A stretch of DNA of 64,000 nt from Dactylosporangium sucinum (lineage in GTDB: Bacteria; Actinomycetota; Actinomycetes; Mycobacteriales; Micromonosporaceae): contig NZ_BMPI01000049.1 of the NCBI RefSeq assembly GCF_014647515.1, forward strand, positions 14,070 through 78,069. The letters are read 5' to 3'. Below are positions 18,040 through 28,100 of this stretch, one piece after another (positions within the stretch are counted from its first letter, which is position 1; each line of letters opens with the position of its first letter). The notes beneath the pieces are model-generated. The model made no database searches, was not told where the DNA came from, and worked only from the letters and a program-made list of their open reading frames with translations. The translations under genes were made by a program, and so were the position numbers.

Positions 18040-18403
18040 AGCCGGCTCTCCATCCGGTCAGCGGGTCAGCTGGAGTGGTGCGAATCCAGGCCGGCTGGGA
18101 TCGAGATCCGGGCGGATTCGCGCCCGGGGTGGGGAAGGTGACCCCTGGGGCGATTCGACCGTGAACAGGACTCAACGGGATGGTAACGCACCGTAACGAC
18201 GAAATCGAGGCATGTTACTGGAGTGGCGGATGGTGCGAAAGGCCGCATCGTACGGTCCAGCGCTACCCGTCGTCCATCGCGGGAAACGAGCGACTTTCGT
18301 CGACGACCTGTTGGGCGGCCACCGGTTGTCCGTCGATGTCGTGTATCCGACCGGTGGTGCCCGGCGGGTGATCTCCGCCGGGTGGGGATACGCTGGGCAA
18401 ACC
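18040..18403. other. Divergent intergenic region
   Basis: This 364-bp stretch separates the SCO2525-family gene from the DUF4229 gene. I see no credible gene. It must hold the promoter of the SCO252x minus-strand run. A GTAACG direct repeat (GGTAACGCACCGTAACGAC near 18182-18200) may be a regulator site. On the right, TACGCT at 18389-18394 is a candidate -10 for the DUF4229 gene, 9 bases from its ATG. Confidence 0.4.
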
Positions 18404-18679
18404 ATGTCTCCGTTCCTGAAGTACACGCTCGCCCGCCTCGGCCTCTTCGTGGCCGTCGCCGCGGCGACGCTCGCGGTGCCGCTCGACGTCAGCGTGCCGC
18501 TGAAGCTGATGATCGCCGTCCTGGTCTCCGCGGTGCTGGCCTTCTTCCTGCTGAGGGGCCTGCGCGAGGAGGCTTCCGTCCAGGTGGTCGGCGCGGCCCA
18601 GCGCCGCACCGAGAAGCGTGACCGGTTGCGGGCCGCGCTGAACGGCGACGACGAGCCGGGCGCTGCCAAGACCGACTAG
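18404..18679 (+). CDS. DUF4229 family small membrane protein
   Basis: A 91-residue protein, MSPFLKYTLARLGLFVAVAA onward, with two hydrophobic helices (about residues 8-27 and 33-52) and a charged C-terminal tail. The YTLARLGLF start, VPLKLMIAVLVSAVLAFFLL second helix and following Arg-rich loop match DUF4229 proteins of actinobacteria. In several actinobacteria such a gene lies in menaquinone or respiratory loci, but here it stands alone. The frame is open further upstream, but ATG 18404 begins just before the first helix and has a -10 hexamer 9 bases away. The function is unknown. Confidence 0.7.
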   Translation: MSPFLKYTLARLGLFVAVAAATLAVPLDVSVPLKLMIAVLVSAVLAFFLLRGLREEASVQVVGAAQRRTEKRDRLRAALNGDDEPGAAKTD

Positions 18680-18700
18680 CGACGACGCTCGCTCTCTTCC

Positions 18701-18754
18701 ATGATCGATGGAGAGTTCTGGCTGCCATGACAGCCAGAACTTGCCATCGATCAT
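18701..18754. terminator. Long inverted repeat, candidate bidirectional terminator
   Basis: Two 24-bp arms (18701-18724 and 18731-18754) pair with only two mismatched positions around a 6-base loop, CCATGA. It starts 21 bases after the DUF4229 stop. There is no U-run, as is usual for actinobacterial terminators, so a regulatory or repeated palindrome is also possible. Confidence 0.6.
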
Positions 18755-18875
18755 GAAACGCCCGGGTCGCCGGGCGGGAGTGTCTGCATCGCGCAGGTGT
18801 TCAAAACGGGCAAATCGCCACGCGTCGGCTTGCTGCGGGTGAGAATTCGGGTGAAACGCCACCCGAGGAGACCCG

Positions 18876-20138
18876 ATGGCCCGCAGGCTGCTTCCGTCGC
18901 TCACGCTCGCCGTCGTCGGCCTGGTCGCCGTCGTCGCCGTGAATCCGGCCAGTGCCGCACCCGAGCGGACCGGCGGCGCGTACCTCGTCGACGGCGTGCG
19001 CACCTGGGACGACCGCAACCGCGTGGCCGCCACCGGCGCCGCCATCGACGCGCTGGAGGACGGGCGGGCCGACGTCACCGCCACCCCGGCCGAGGCGCGG
19101 GCCATCCGCAGGCTCGGATACCGGATCACGCAGAACCGGGCCGAGAACTTCCCCAAGGCCGACGCCGGGTACCACAACTACGCCGAGATGGTCGCGGAGC
19201 TCGACCAGGCCGCCAAGGACCACCCCGCGATCCTGCGCAAGATGAGCATCGGGAAGTCGTACCAAGGGCGCGACATGCCGATCGTGAAGATCTCCGACAA
19301 CGTGGCCGTCGACGAGGACGAGCCCGAGCTGCTCTTCAACGCCCACCAGCACGCCCGGGAGCACCTCACCGTCGAGATGGCGCTGTACCTCGTGCGGCTG
19401 TTCACCGACAACTACGGCAAGGACGCGCGGATCACCAGGCTCGTCAACACCCGCGAGATCTGGATCGTGCCGGACATGAACCCGGACGGCGGCGAGTACG
19501 ACATCGCGACCGGCTCCTACCGCTCCTGGCGCAAGAACCGGCAGCCCACGCCCGGCACGGGAGCGATCGGCACCGATCTCAACCGCAACTGGGGGTACAA
19601 CTTCGGCTGCTGCGGCGGCTCGTCCTTCATCCCGTCATCCGAGACCTACCACGGCTCCAAGGCGTTCTCGGCGACCGAGACGAGGCGCCTGCGCGACTTC
19701 GTGCTGAGCCGGCGGGTCAAGGGCGTCCAGCAGATCAAGGCGTCGATCGACTTCCACACGTACTCCGAGCTGATTCTCTGGCCGTACGGGTACACGATGG
19801 ACCCGACCGCGAAGGGCCTGAACGCCGACCAGCAGGCCACCTTCAAGGCGCTCGGGACGAAGATGGCGAAGACGAACGGCTACACCCCGGAGCAGTCGAG
19901 CAGCCTCTACATCACCGACGGCTCGATCATCGACTGGCTGTGGGCGACGCAGGGCATCTGGGCATACACGTTCGAGATGTTCCCGACGTCACCGGAGAAG
20001 GGCGGCTTCTACCCACCGGCGAGCGTCATCGCCGCCCAGACGGCCCGCAACAAGGAGGCGACCCTCCTGCTGTCGGAGTATGCCGACTGCGCGTACCGCG
20101 CCATCAACAAGCAGCAGCAGTACTGCTATATCCAATAA
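18876..20138 (+). CDS. Secreted M14 zinc carboxypeptidase
   Basis: A 420-residue exported metallopeptidase. The signal peptide ends at NPASAA (about residue 28), and a propeptide-like region runs to about residue 95. The M14 catalytic domain has the zinc-binding HxxE in NAHQHAREHLTVEM, the MNPDGGEYD segment, TDLNRNWGYNFGC (substrate-binding Asn-Arg) and DFHTYSELILWPYGY with the third zinc His; the catalytic Glu lies in YTFEMFPTSPEKGGFYPP. These enzymes remove C-terminal residues from peptides outside the cell, like carboxypeptidase T of actinomycetes. ATG 18876 is preceded by GAGGAG. The 3' end overlaps the convergent VOC gene by 13 bp. Confidence 0.93.
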   Translation: MARRLLPSLTLAVVGLVAVVAVNPASAAPERTGGAYLVDGVRTWDDRNRVAATGAAIDALEDGRADVTATPAEARAIRRLGYRITQNRAENFPKADAGYHNYAEMVAELDQAAKDHPAILRKMSIGKSYQGRDMPIVKISDNVAVDEDEPELLFNAHQHAREHLTVEMALYLVRLFTDNYGKDARITRLVNTREIWIVPDMNPDGGEYDIATGSYRSWRKNRQPTPGTGAIGTDLNRNWGYNFGCCGGSSFIPSSETYHGSKAFSATETRRLRDFVLSRRVKGVQQIKASIDFHTYSELILWPYGYTMDPTAKGLNADQQATFKALGTKMAKTNGYTPEQSSSLYITDGSIIDWLWATQGIWAYTFEMFPTSPEKGGFYPPASVIAAQTARNKEATLLLSEYADCAYRAINKQQQYCYIQ

Positions 20139-20875
20139 TCCTCGGAGAGCTCGATGACGGCGAAATAGGCGCCCGTCGAATCGGCCACGCGGGCGTACCA
20201 GCCCGCCGCGACCGGATGGGGCGAGCGGGCGACCGCGCCGCCGAGTTCGGTCACGCGCTTGCAGGCCGTGACGCAGTCCTCGACCATGAAGCACGCCGTC
20301 CAGTGGTCGGGCACGGTGTGGTCGGGGAAGCGGTGGTCGATCGGGACCAGGCCGCCGACGGTGTCGTTGTTGTGGTGGAACTCGTAGTACGGGTCGCCGG
20401 GGGCGCTCTCGGCCTCCAGTGCGTGCCAGCCGAAGACCTCCTTGTAGAAGGTCTCGGCGCGGGTCGGGTCGTGGGACGCCAGCTCGTACCAGCAGATCGC
20501 GCCCGGCTCGAACGACACCTGCGCGCCGACGAACCGGCTGCGCAGCCAGGTGCCGAACAACGCGCCGCCGGCGTCGGTGAAGACGCCCGCGGTGCCGAGG
20601 TCGCGGATGCTCGCCGGAGGCACGCGGACGGTGCCGCCGGCGTGCGCGACGGTCTCGGCGGTGCCGGCCGGGTCGTCGGTCGAGATCGAGATCATCCAGG
20701 CGGCCTTGCTGCCCTGGCGCAGGCCGGCGGCGGCCCGTCCGTTGAGCGTGAAATGCCCGTCGTCGTTGAACGCCCAGCCGAACAGCCCGCCGTAGAACGC
20801 GCGCGCCGCGGCCGGATCGGGGCTTGCCACCTCCGCCCAGCACGGCGTACCCGGTGCGTAACCCCTTACTCGCAT
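20126..20875 (-). CDS. VOC (glyoxalase-like) family protein, two domains
   Basis: A 249-residue protein with two vicinal-oxygen-chelate modules, each opening with a PCWAEV/ICWYEL strand and a FYGGLFGW/FYKEVFGW helix. The domain pair resembles actinobacterial hydroxylase-like VOC proteins of unknown substrate. The start MRVRGYAPGTPCW is nearly the same as that of the VOC protein at 41383-42156, so the two are paralogues. GGGAGGA lies upstream of ATG 20875. No metal-site assignment is safe from sequence alone. Confidence 0.82.
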   Translation of the reverse strand: MRVRGYAPGTPCWAEVASPDPAAARAFYGGLFGWAFNDDGHFTLNGRAAAGLRQGSKAAWMISISTDDPAGTAETVAHAGGTVRVPPASIRDLGTAGVFTDAGGALFGTWLRSRFVGAQVSFEPGAICWYELASHDPTRAETFYKEVFGWHALEAESAPGDPYYEFHHNNDTVGGLVPIDHRFPDHTVPDHWTACFMVEDCVTACKRVTELGGAVARSPHPVAAGWYARVADSTGAYFAVIELSEDYWI

Positions 20876-20929
20876 TCCGCGTCCTCCCGGTTGTCACACT
20901 GTTTCGAGATAGTGACACCCGTCAGGTGA

Positions 20930-22903
20930 TCACGACACCCCATCCAACGGTGTAGGAAGCGGTCGTGAGTGCAGGACGTCGAGCCGCGAAACGGCTCGGG
21001 TCAAAACGACGAACAGCCGATTGAGCCCGCGCGCCTCGGCCGCGACGATGTCGGCCGGTTCGACGACGATCACGTGGTCGTACTCGAGGCCCTTGGCGAG
21101 TCCCGCCGGGAGCACCGTGACCCGGCCGTCGGAGTCGGCATCGGCGATCGTGATTCCGTTCGTGCGCAGCGCCGCCGCGATCGCGTCCGCCGACGCGTCG
21201 GCGACAATGACTCCGATCGATCCGTCGAAGGTGAGCGCGGTCTGCACCGCCTTCACTGTTTCTTCTTCGATCGATTCAGTTGTACCGATGTGCAGCGCGC
21301 CGTCCGACCGCAGTGACCTGGCCTCGGGGACATTGACGCCGAGCGCTGGCAGCAGTCGGTTGGCGAGCTCGACGACCGCGGCGGGCACCCGGAAGCCGGT
21401 CGTCAGCGGTACAACTCGGGCATCGGGCTTGCCGAGATGGGCGAGCAGATCGCGCCAGTCGCGGGTCGCCCACGGCGCGGTTCCCTGGGCGAGATCGCCG
21501 AGCAGCGTGATCGAGCCGTGCTCGCTGCGCCGGGCGATGACGCGCGCCTGCATCGGGGAGAGGTCCTGGGCCTCGTCCACGACGACGTGGCCGAAGCTGG
21601 CGACGCGGTCGATCAGCCCGGCCGCCTCGTCGACGAGCACCGCGTCGGCGGCCGTCCAACGGGCCGACTTGGCAGTCTTGGGCGGCTTCGCCCAGGTGAT
21701 CACTTCTTGCTCATCGGAGGAAAGAAGATCGTCGGCCGGGTCCGTCAGCACCTCGAACACCAACTGCTCCGGCGTGACCGCCGGCCACGCCCGGTCGAGC
21801 AGCTCGACGACCGGCGCGGCCTTGCCCATCCGCCGCTGCCACGCCTCGCCGGGCGAGTCGCCGCGGCGCGCCTCGGACTGCAGCATGAGCAGCGAGACGA
21901 TCCGGGCGCGGACCCGCTCGCGGCCGATCGCGTACGGCGGGGCCTCGCGGCGCACGTCGTCGACGATCCTGCGGAGGGCCTCGGGGGAGATCCGCCACCG
22001 GTAGGAGCCGTCGGAGACGATCAGCGGCTCCTCCGGCTTGCTGATCTTCGCGTGCAGGCGCCTCGCCAGCACCGCCGCCATCCTCGGATCCTGCTTGACC
22101 TCGGCCGCCCGCGGCGTGTCCTGGGCCTTGACCGGGGTCTTGAGCAGGTCCTCGATCGTCGACTGCCGCACCTCGACCTCGCCGAGGGTCGGCAGGACGC
22201 TGGCAATGTAGTGCAGGAAGGCGGTGTTCGGCCCGACGATCAGCACGCCGGCTCGGCGGAGCCGCTCGCGGTGCAGGTACAGCAGGTAGGCGGCCCGGTG
22301 CAGCCCGACCGCCGTCTTCCCGGTGCCGGGCGCGCCCTGCACGCAGATCGACTCGTCGAGCTCGGCCCGGACCAGCTCGTCCTGCTCCGGCTGAATGGTC
22401 GCGACGATGTCGCGCATCGGCCCGACACGCGGCCGCTCGATCTCCTCCAGCAGGATCCGGCTGGTCCCGTGCTCCTCGCCGGCCTGGAGGTTCTCGTCCT
22501 CGAAGCTCGTCAGCGTTCCCTTGACGAACCCGAACCGCCGCCGGACCTTCACTTCCTGCGGGTCGCGGGCGCTGGCCTGGTAGAACTTGCGGGACAGCGG
22601 GGCCCGCCAGTCGAGCACCATGGGCTCTCCGGCGGCGTCGGTGACGTGGCGGCGCCCGACGTGAAACCGGTCTTCGTCGATGTCGAGCCGCCCGAAGAAG
22701 AGCGGTGTGTCGGGGTTGTCGGCGAGGTCCGCGATCCGCCGTGCCAGGTGTCGGCCGAGGGTTTCGGCGGCGAACGGGTCCCCGGCGACCTTGTCTCCGG
22801 TGGCGTAGAGGTCCTCGGCATGCTCGCGCATGCGCTTGAGCGCCGCCCGTGAGGCGGCGAGATGGTCACGTTCGGTCTGCAGGTCTGTCTCGAGTGAGAG
22901 CAC
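20930..22903 (-). CDS. helD: HelD-like SF1 helicase (RNA polymerase recycling factor family)
   Basis: A 657-residue superfamily 1 ATPase. An N-terminal coiled coil (residues 1-45) leads to LFFGRLDIDE and VLDWRAPLSRKFYQAS, which are characteristic of HelD, then Walker A GAPGTGKTAVGLHRAAYLLY at 190-209 and the DEAQD motif in HVVVDEAQDLSPMQARV. The second half has the UvrD-type VPLTTGFRVPA and GLAKGLEYDHVIVVEPADI. HelD proteins release RNA polymerase from stalled complexes using ATP, and some protect it from rifamycins. At 657 residues it is slightly short for actinobacterial HelD. The start is GTG 22903 with AAGGAA upstream. Two degraded copies of parts of this gene occur at 32.2-32.5 and 38.6 kb. 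Confidence 0.88.
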   Translation of the reverse strand: MLSLETDLQTERDHLAASRAALKRMREHAEDLYATGDKVAGDPFAAETLGRHLARRIADLADNPDTPLFFGRLDIDEDRFHVGRRHVTDAAGEPMVLDWRAPLSRKFYQASARDPQEVKVRRRFGFVKGTLTSFEDENLQAGEEHGTSRILLEEIERPRVGPMRDIVATIQPEQDELVRAELDESICVQGAPGTGKTAVGLHRAAYLLYLHRERLRRAGVLIVGPNTAFLHYIASVLPTLGEVEVRQSTIEDLLKTPVKAQDTPRAAEVKQDPRMAAVLARRLHAKISKPEEPLIVSDGSYRWRISPEALRRIVDDVRREAPPYAIGRERVRARIVSLLMLQSEARRGDSPGEAWQRRMGKAAPVVELLDRAWPAVTPEQLVFEVLTDPADDLLSSDEQEVITWAKPPKTAKSARWTAADAVLVDEAAGLIDRVASFGHVVVDEAQDLSPMQARVIARRSEHGSITLLGDLAQGTAPWATRDWRDLLAHLGKPDARVVPLTTGFRVPAAVVELANRLLPALGVNVPEARSLRSDGALHIGTTESIEEETVKAVQTALTFDGSIGVIVADASADAIAAALRTNGITIADADSDGRVTVLPAGLAKGLEYDHVIVVEPADIVAAEARGLNRLFVVLTRAVSRLDVLHSRPLPTPLDGVS

Positions 22904-23290
22904 GGTGATTTCCTTCGCGGGAATCTGCTCGCTCGCGTATCCGGGCTCAGACCCGGCGCGTGGGACGTCCGCTGCGGTGCCTACCTCACCGCGGCCGTCA
23001 AGCGGCCAACCACGTTACGCGTCCGCGTCGCCCCCCACCACCGAATTTTGTGTTGCTCGTGGGGCGGCCTTCGCGTCCGCGGCCAGCGCGGCGTAGAGCT
23101 CGGCGGTGGCACCGCCCGTGCGGCCATCCGGAAGCGACGAGCCAGACTTGGTCGCCGCATAGACATCCTCCCGCCGGGCAGCGAGGTCGAACTGGACCGC
23201 TTCCGTGACCAGGTTCACCAAGCTGCGTGTGCGGCGCTGCACCAGGCTGCGGCGCCGCTGGCCTGGGCCCCGATTCGGGAGACTCTTGCG
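22904..23290. other. helD upstream region, part of which is duplicated at 32.3-32.5 kb
   Basis: The first 140 bases upstream of helD (about 22904-23047) are closely repeated at about 32332-32487. The shared segment includes CCGTCCGCTGCGGTGCCTAC (one base differs here) and the following TCAAGCGGCC. The rest contains a weak open frame on the minus strand (23015-23242, 75 codons from a GTG, no good ribosome-binding site) that I cannot link to a family. It starts 48 bases after the mazF stop and may be a remnant gene or chance. Confidence 0.45.
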
Positions 23291-23641
23291 CTAAAGGTCC
23301 AGGTGTAGCCGGAGTGCCTCGTCCAGTTGACGCGTCAAAGCCGACGGAAGGGTGCCGAGCTGCCGGCCGAGGCGCCTGACGTCGATCGAGCGGACCTGTT
23401 CAGCTTGGGCCTTTGACTCGACGGTTAGGCCGATCGCGGGATCTGCTGGCAGTCGTACCTGGAAGGGATACACATGCGTCGTGTTGCTGGTGACTGGAAC
23501 GACCGTGACGACACCACGTCCTCGCGAGTCGGCACTGCGGTTGGCCGCGTTATTGCTGACAACGATCACGGGCCGGCGTTTGTCGGCCTCTGATCCGATC
23601 ACCGGATTGAGGTCGGCGAGGAAGACGTCCCCCCGCCTCAC
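23291..23641 (-). CDS. mazF: MazF/PemK-type toxin (endoribonuclease)
   Basis: A 116-residue toxin with the MazF fold markers: MRRGDVFLADLNPVIGSE at the N-terminus (strand 1 and the Arg-Gly-Asp turn), KRRPVIVVSNNAAN with the catalytic-region Arg-Pro, VTVVPVTSNT, and KAQAEQVRSIDVRRLG. Such enzymes cut mRNA or tRNA at short sequences and stop growth until neutralised by the antitoxin. The start overlaps the antitoxin stop by 4 bp (ATGA), the classic coupled arrangement. It lies just downstream of the Wadjet operon, on the same strand, and between it and helD. Confidence 0.9.
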   Translation of the reverse strand: MRRGDVFLADLNPVIGSEADKRRPVIVVSNNAANRSADSRGRGVVTVVPVTSNTTHVYPFQVRLPADPAIGLTVESKAQAEQVRSIDVRRLGRQLGTLPSALTRQLDEALRLHLDL

Positions 23642-23853
23642 CGCAGTCCGTCACCCGTAACGGCTTCCCAGACGTCGGCCTCGCCGCTGGTCGCCCATTC
23701 GTCGTTGGCTGCCGCGTAATCCATGGCAAGGTCGCGGCGCCGAAGCATCTGGACGGCTTCGTGCATGACGGCTGACCGAGTCGTGCCACGGTCGCGGGCG
23801 TAGTGATCCACGAAGTTGATGTCGTCCTCGGGGAGGCTCACGCTGACCTTCAT
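23638..23853 (-). CDS. Ribbon-helix-helix antitoxin (MazE-like)
   Basis: A 71-residue protein starting MKVSVSLPEDDINFVDHYAR, a typical ribbon-helix-helix beta strand and first helix (residues 2-45), followed by an acidic C-terminal segment, ANDEWATSGEADVWEAVTGD, that would wrap the toxin. It should bind its own promoter and neutralise the downstream MazF-type toxin, whose start overlaps its stop by 4 bp. The fold is MetJ/CopG-like rather than the AbrB-like fold of E. coli MazE, as is common for actinobacterial MazEF pairs. Confidence 0.87.
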   Translation of the reverse strand: MKVSVSLPEDDINFVDHYARDRGTTRSAVMHEAVQMLRRRDLAMDYAAANDEWATSGEADVWEAVTGDGLR

Positions 23854-23989
23854 ACCGAGTATCTTACCGCCTTCCTACCGCGGTTGCTACCGTCGGCGTA
23901 CCAGGCGACCAGGTGACACCATGCGGCTCGAACCAACGGCTGCCTGTCGAACTACGGTGCGCGACTTTCTCGACCGTGGGCCTGATGCG

Positions 23990-25189
23990 TCAGCACAGAT
24001 CGCTCAGCAGTAGCGGGAGGATTCGCTCCTCCATTACTGCGTGGCCGGTGCGGGTCATCGCGTCGGCGAGCGCCGGCTCCCATGGCGTTGCGGTTGGTGT
24101 GCCGATCAACGGAACACCGCTCGCCGCGTGAGGCACGTACGTGGCGGTGTCCATGCGCCACGGCACGGCCTTCGGGTAGCGGGCGAGCGCGGCACCGGTC
24201 AGCCGCACGCCTGTCCAGTCGAAGTCGTTGCGCCACCGGATCACCGTGTCCGGGCCGGCGGCGCGCAGCAGGGCGTGGACGGCCGCCGACGGTACGCCTT
24301 CGGTGCAGATCAGCGGCCGTGACGTACCGGCGACAGCCGCCCGCAGTACCGCCGGATTCTCGCAAACGAAGACCTCCGGGCTGGTCAGGGTGATGGGGGT
24401 GAGTCGCAGCTGGTACAGGGTCACCCGCACGGGGACCCCGGCGGCGGCCGAGTCGGTCAGCCACGAGCCGAGCAATCCGCCAGTGGCTGGGACGTTGAGC
24501 ACGAGAACTTGGCTTGCGAGGTCGTCGAGCACGACGCCGGCCAGATCCCACAGCGCCCGCTCTTGCTCGGCGCCGGCCGGCACGGGCACCTGGTGCCAGG
24601 CCGCGAGGGCGCGCAGCGTCAGGCCCCGCAGGGGCCCGTCGGCCAGAGCCTTGGTGTCGCCGAGCAGCCGCTCGGCGAACGCCGGCATGGGCTCCTCGGC
24701 AGCGGGCAGGGCGTCGAGGACGGCGACGACCGCGTTGAAGTCGACGCCGCCGCGGGCAATCCGGGTGAGGGTGCCGTCACGCCGCATCCCATCGACCCAT
24801 TCCTGGTACCAAGGTGACGCGGCGTGGCGGCTGCCGGCCGCCACCGTCAGCAGCCCGTCACGCTGGACAGCGGCACGCTGACGCTCGCCGGGGCGGTCAC
24901 GCAGCGGGCCGAGGACCTCGGCGAGTCCGGCGCCGCGCGCGGCCCGAAGGTGCGCGTCCAAGTCGTCCAGGCGCACGGTGAGGCGCGATACGCTGATCGG
25001 GCGGTACACCCCGGTGATGCCGATGACGACCAACCGTTCGTCGTCGGTCGGCGCGGCGATCGACACGCTGCCGTCGAGGCTGCCGCCGGTACGTTCCAGG
25101 CTGCGGCGGGCCGCGTCGAGGAGGCGCCGCCAGCCCGGCGCGGTCACCAGGTCGGTCGGCGGGTCAGTCGGTGGCATGTGCTGGTGCAT
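23990..25189 (-). CDS. jetD: Wadjet nuclease subunit JetD (DUF2399/TIGR02679 family)
   Basis: A 399-residue protein, last gene of the Wadjet operon. The C-terminal domain carries TOPRIM-type landmarks: PLICTEGVPSAAVHALL (with the conserved Glu) and VIRWRNDFDWTGVRLTGA (the acidic DxD-like pair), then GTPTATPWEPALADAM and a final MEERILPLL. In Wadjet, JetD is the nuclease that cuts circular plasmid DNA after the JetABC motor has extruded a loop. The ATG at 25189 overlaps the end of jetC by 26 bp; a second ATG at 25177 is also possible. A degraded copy of its last 45 codons is found at about 34.9-35.04 kb. Confidence 0.9.
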   Translation of the reverse strand: MHQHMPPTDPPTDLVTAPGWRRLLDAARRSLERTGGSLDGSVSIAAPTDDERLVVIGITGVYRPISVSRLTVRLDDLDAHLRAARGAGLAEVLGPLRDRPGERQRAAVQRDGLLTVAAGSRHAASPWYQEWVDGMRRDGTLTRIARGGVDFNAVVAVLDALPAAEEPMPAFAERLLGDTKALADGPLRGLTLRALAAWHQVPVPAGAEQERALWDLAGVVLDDLASQVLVLNVPATGGLLGSWLTDSAAAGVPVRVTLYQLRLTPITLTSPEVFVCENPAVLRAAVAGTSRPLICTEGVPSAAVHALLRAAGPDTVIRWRNDFDWTGVRLTGAALARYPKAVPWRMDTATYVPHAASGVPLIGTPTATPWEPALADAMTRTGHAVMEERILPLLLSDLC

Positions 25190-28100
25190 GGCGGGTCTCC
25201 GGCGAGCCGAACGCGCGCGCCAGGGTGCCGTCGAAGTCGGCGATGTTCATCGCGCCGTCCCACACCAGCAGCACGGCGGAGACGGTGTGGTCGACCGCGG
25301 AATGCGACAGGTCGTAGTGCGCGGCACCCGTGACCGCCGGGTGGGTGGCCCACAGGTCGTACCCGGTCATGAACAGATCCAGCTCGAACTGCTTCGCCAG
25401 CGACATTAGTTCGCCGCGCCCGTTGTCGTCGACGCCGGCGAATGCCTCGTCGAGGCCGAGCAGCCGGGGCGCGTCGGGCCGGGCCGAACCGAAGAGGGCG
25501 TTCGCGGCCGCGAACAGCGGCAGGTGCAGCGACACGGACTGCTCGCCGCCGGAGAGCTGGCTGTGGCGGGCGCGGGTCAGCGGTTCCGCGATACCGCCGG
25601 GCCGGTGCAGGGCGAACGCGAACTCCCGCCACTGCCGGTAGTCGAGGACCTCGGCGAGCAGCTCCCGGTAGGGCTTCTCCGGGGCGGCGGACCGGGCGGT
25701 CTTGATCCGGCCGGCGAAGTGCCGCCGCATCGAGGTCAGCTGCGCCGGGCCGAGCCGGGCCGGATCCCGTTCCAGCAGCTTGCAGATCTCGCGCTGCTCG
25801 GTGTCGAGGTCGTCGGAGAGCCGCCAGCCGACGCCGACGGTGAGCCCGGAGGACATGCGCCGGGCCCGCATCTGGGTGTCCATCGCGGCGACGAGGTCGC
25901 GCGCCTCGATCGTGCGGCGGTGGATCTGCCCGGCGAGCTGCCCCAGCAGGGCGTCTTCGAAGACCCGCTGCTCGGCCTCGGTGAGCAACTGCTCCTGGTC
26001 GCGCCGATCGGCCGCGATCCGTTCGGCGAAGCGGGCGACCGGGGTGAGGCCCTGCTCATCGGCGACCTGCACGACGATGACACCGTCGTCGGTGTCCCAC
26101 TCCGGACGGTGGTCGAGGCCGGCGGCCGGCAGCTGGGCCTGGAGGTCGGCGAGCGCCGTGGTGAGTCGGGTGGCGCTCTGCTTCAGCGAGGTCTCGGTCG
26201 GGGTCAGCTCGCGGGTGGCGGCAAGCACGGCGTCGTGCAGTGCGACCACGGCCGGATCGAGTTCGTCTCCGGCGGTCTCGACGGCGGGCCACTGGAGGTC
26301 GGGCGGGCAGCGGATAAGCCCGAGGAGGTCCGGCCGGGCGTACGGCCGCAGCCGCAGCGCGTCCTGCCGGGCCTCGCGCAGTGCGGTCGTGACGGCCTGC
26401 CGGCCGAGCTCGACCCTGGCTTGCGCCGCGGAGCGCTGCTGGATCGCCTCGGTGTAGGCGTCGCGGGCGGCGACCAGGGCCGCTTCGGCGGCGGCGATGT
26501 CCTCGCTGGCCCTGGCGACCTCGGCCAGGATCTGCGTCGCCTCCGCGCCGATGGCGTCACGCAGGGTTCGCAGCTCCTCGTCCTTCTCCAGGTGCCGGCG
26601 GATGGCGGCGGTCGCTGCGGCCCCCACGGCCGCCAGCCGTTCGACGGCCTCGTGGTGCCGGTCGCCGGCCTCGGCGGACCGCTCGGCGGCGGTCGCCGCG
26701 GCCTGGTACGCGGCCTCCAGGCGCAGGCCGGTGCGCTCGAACCGGGCGACCGCGTCGGTGACGGCGTCGATCTGCGCGACGGGCAGGGAACGCTCGGCGA
26801 CGGCCCGTTGTAGCGCCGCCCCGGCAACGGCCCGTGCCGCGACCGCCGCGTCGAGGCGTCCGCCCGCCTCCACGGCCGCTTCCCGGCGGACCACGAGCGC
26901 CGCAGCCGTCCGGTCATGATCGCGCCGGGCCGCCCGCAGCCGGTCCAGGGTCGGCAGCGCCCTCCCGGCGCGATTCGCCTCGTCGATGACGGCGAGCAGC
27001 GCGGCGCGTGCCTCATCGAGCCGCGCCAGGTCGGACTCGAGCGTGCGCAGCCGCCGGTCGCAGTCGGCGAGCCGCGCGGCGCGGCGCATGGCACGGGCGG
27101 TGGCCCCGATGTACTCGCACCGGTCCTTGGCCAGCCGGCCGGCGCCGTGTGCCTGCGCCCACCGGCCGGCCGCGTCGACACCCGAGCGGGTGGACAGGTC
27201 ACCGAGCGCGATTGATTCCAGGAGCGCGTCGATCCGTGCAGCCGCCACATGCCCCTGGGTCTCCGCGACGAGCACGTCGGCCAGGCTGGGGCCGTCGATC
27301 CGCGGGCCGGCGCTGAGGCAGGCGTCCTCGATGCCGGCGCTGAGCGCGTCGGTGGTGTCGTCGGCCGACGGGTACAGCCAGGCGTCGAGGAGTCCAGCGG
27401 CATGCAGCGCCGCCTCGATGCCGGCCGCGTCGGACTCGGGCACGTGATCGGCGAAGCGGACCAGGCTCCACAGCGGCGCTCCGGCACGGCCGTCGCGGTG
27501 GGCCGGGCGGGTCGCGGACGGCGGCGGGGCGTCGTCGTGCTCGGCCGCGATCCGCCCTCGCTCGGCGGTGACCTCGCCGTGTTCGGACTCGACCGCGGCG
27601 CGCTCCACGACCAGCGCGGCGAGGGTGTCCCGGTGGGTGGCGAGCGGTGCCGCCACGGCCTCGGCGTAGACGTCGTTGAGCGACACGCGGTCGACGGCGT
27701 CGATCAGCTCGTCCGCCAGGTGCGGTACGGCGAGCTGCTCGAGCAGCGGCAGCCACCGAGCGGCCCACGTGTGCAGGTCGTCGACCAGTTCGGTGTGGGC
27801 GTTCTCGACGGCGGCCGCGGCCTGCGACTCGGCGAGCGCGGCGTCGTCCAACGCCGCCCGCACGGCACGGTCGGCTTCGGCGGCGCGCTCGTGGTCGCGG
27901 TCGGCCTCGGCGAGCCGGGCCAAGCGGTCGCGCACGGCGCGCAGGTCGTCGCGGCGGGCGGTCGACCGGGCCGCGAGCCGGGTCGGCAGCCCTTCGACGT
28001 CGGCGGCGCCGTCGCCCCACTCGATGCCGGCGAGGTGGGCGTCGGCGGCGACGTCGTCGGCGAGCCGGCTCACGTGCCCCAGGCTGTCGCGGGCTGCGAC

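Noticed and set aside
15343..18141. A 932-codon plus-strand frame opposite the SCO2524/SCO2525 genes
   Set aside because: The minus-strand genes have coherent family motifs and tight spacing; the plus-strand product does not.
23015..23242. A 75-codon minus-strand frame between mazF and helD
   Set aside because: Weak start, no family match that I can make, and it overlaps the duplicated helD upstream segment; kept only as a note in the intergenic entry.
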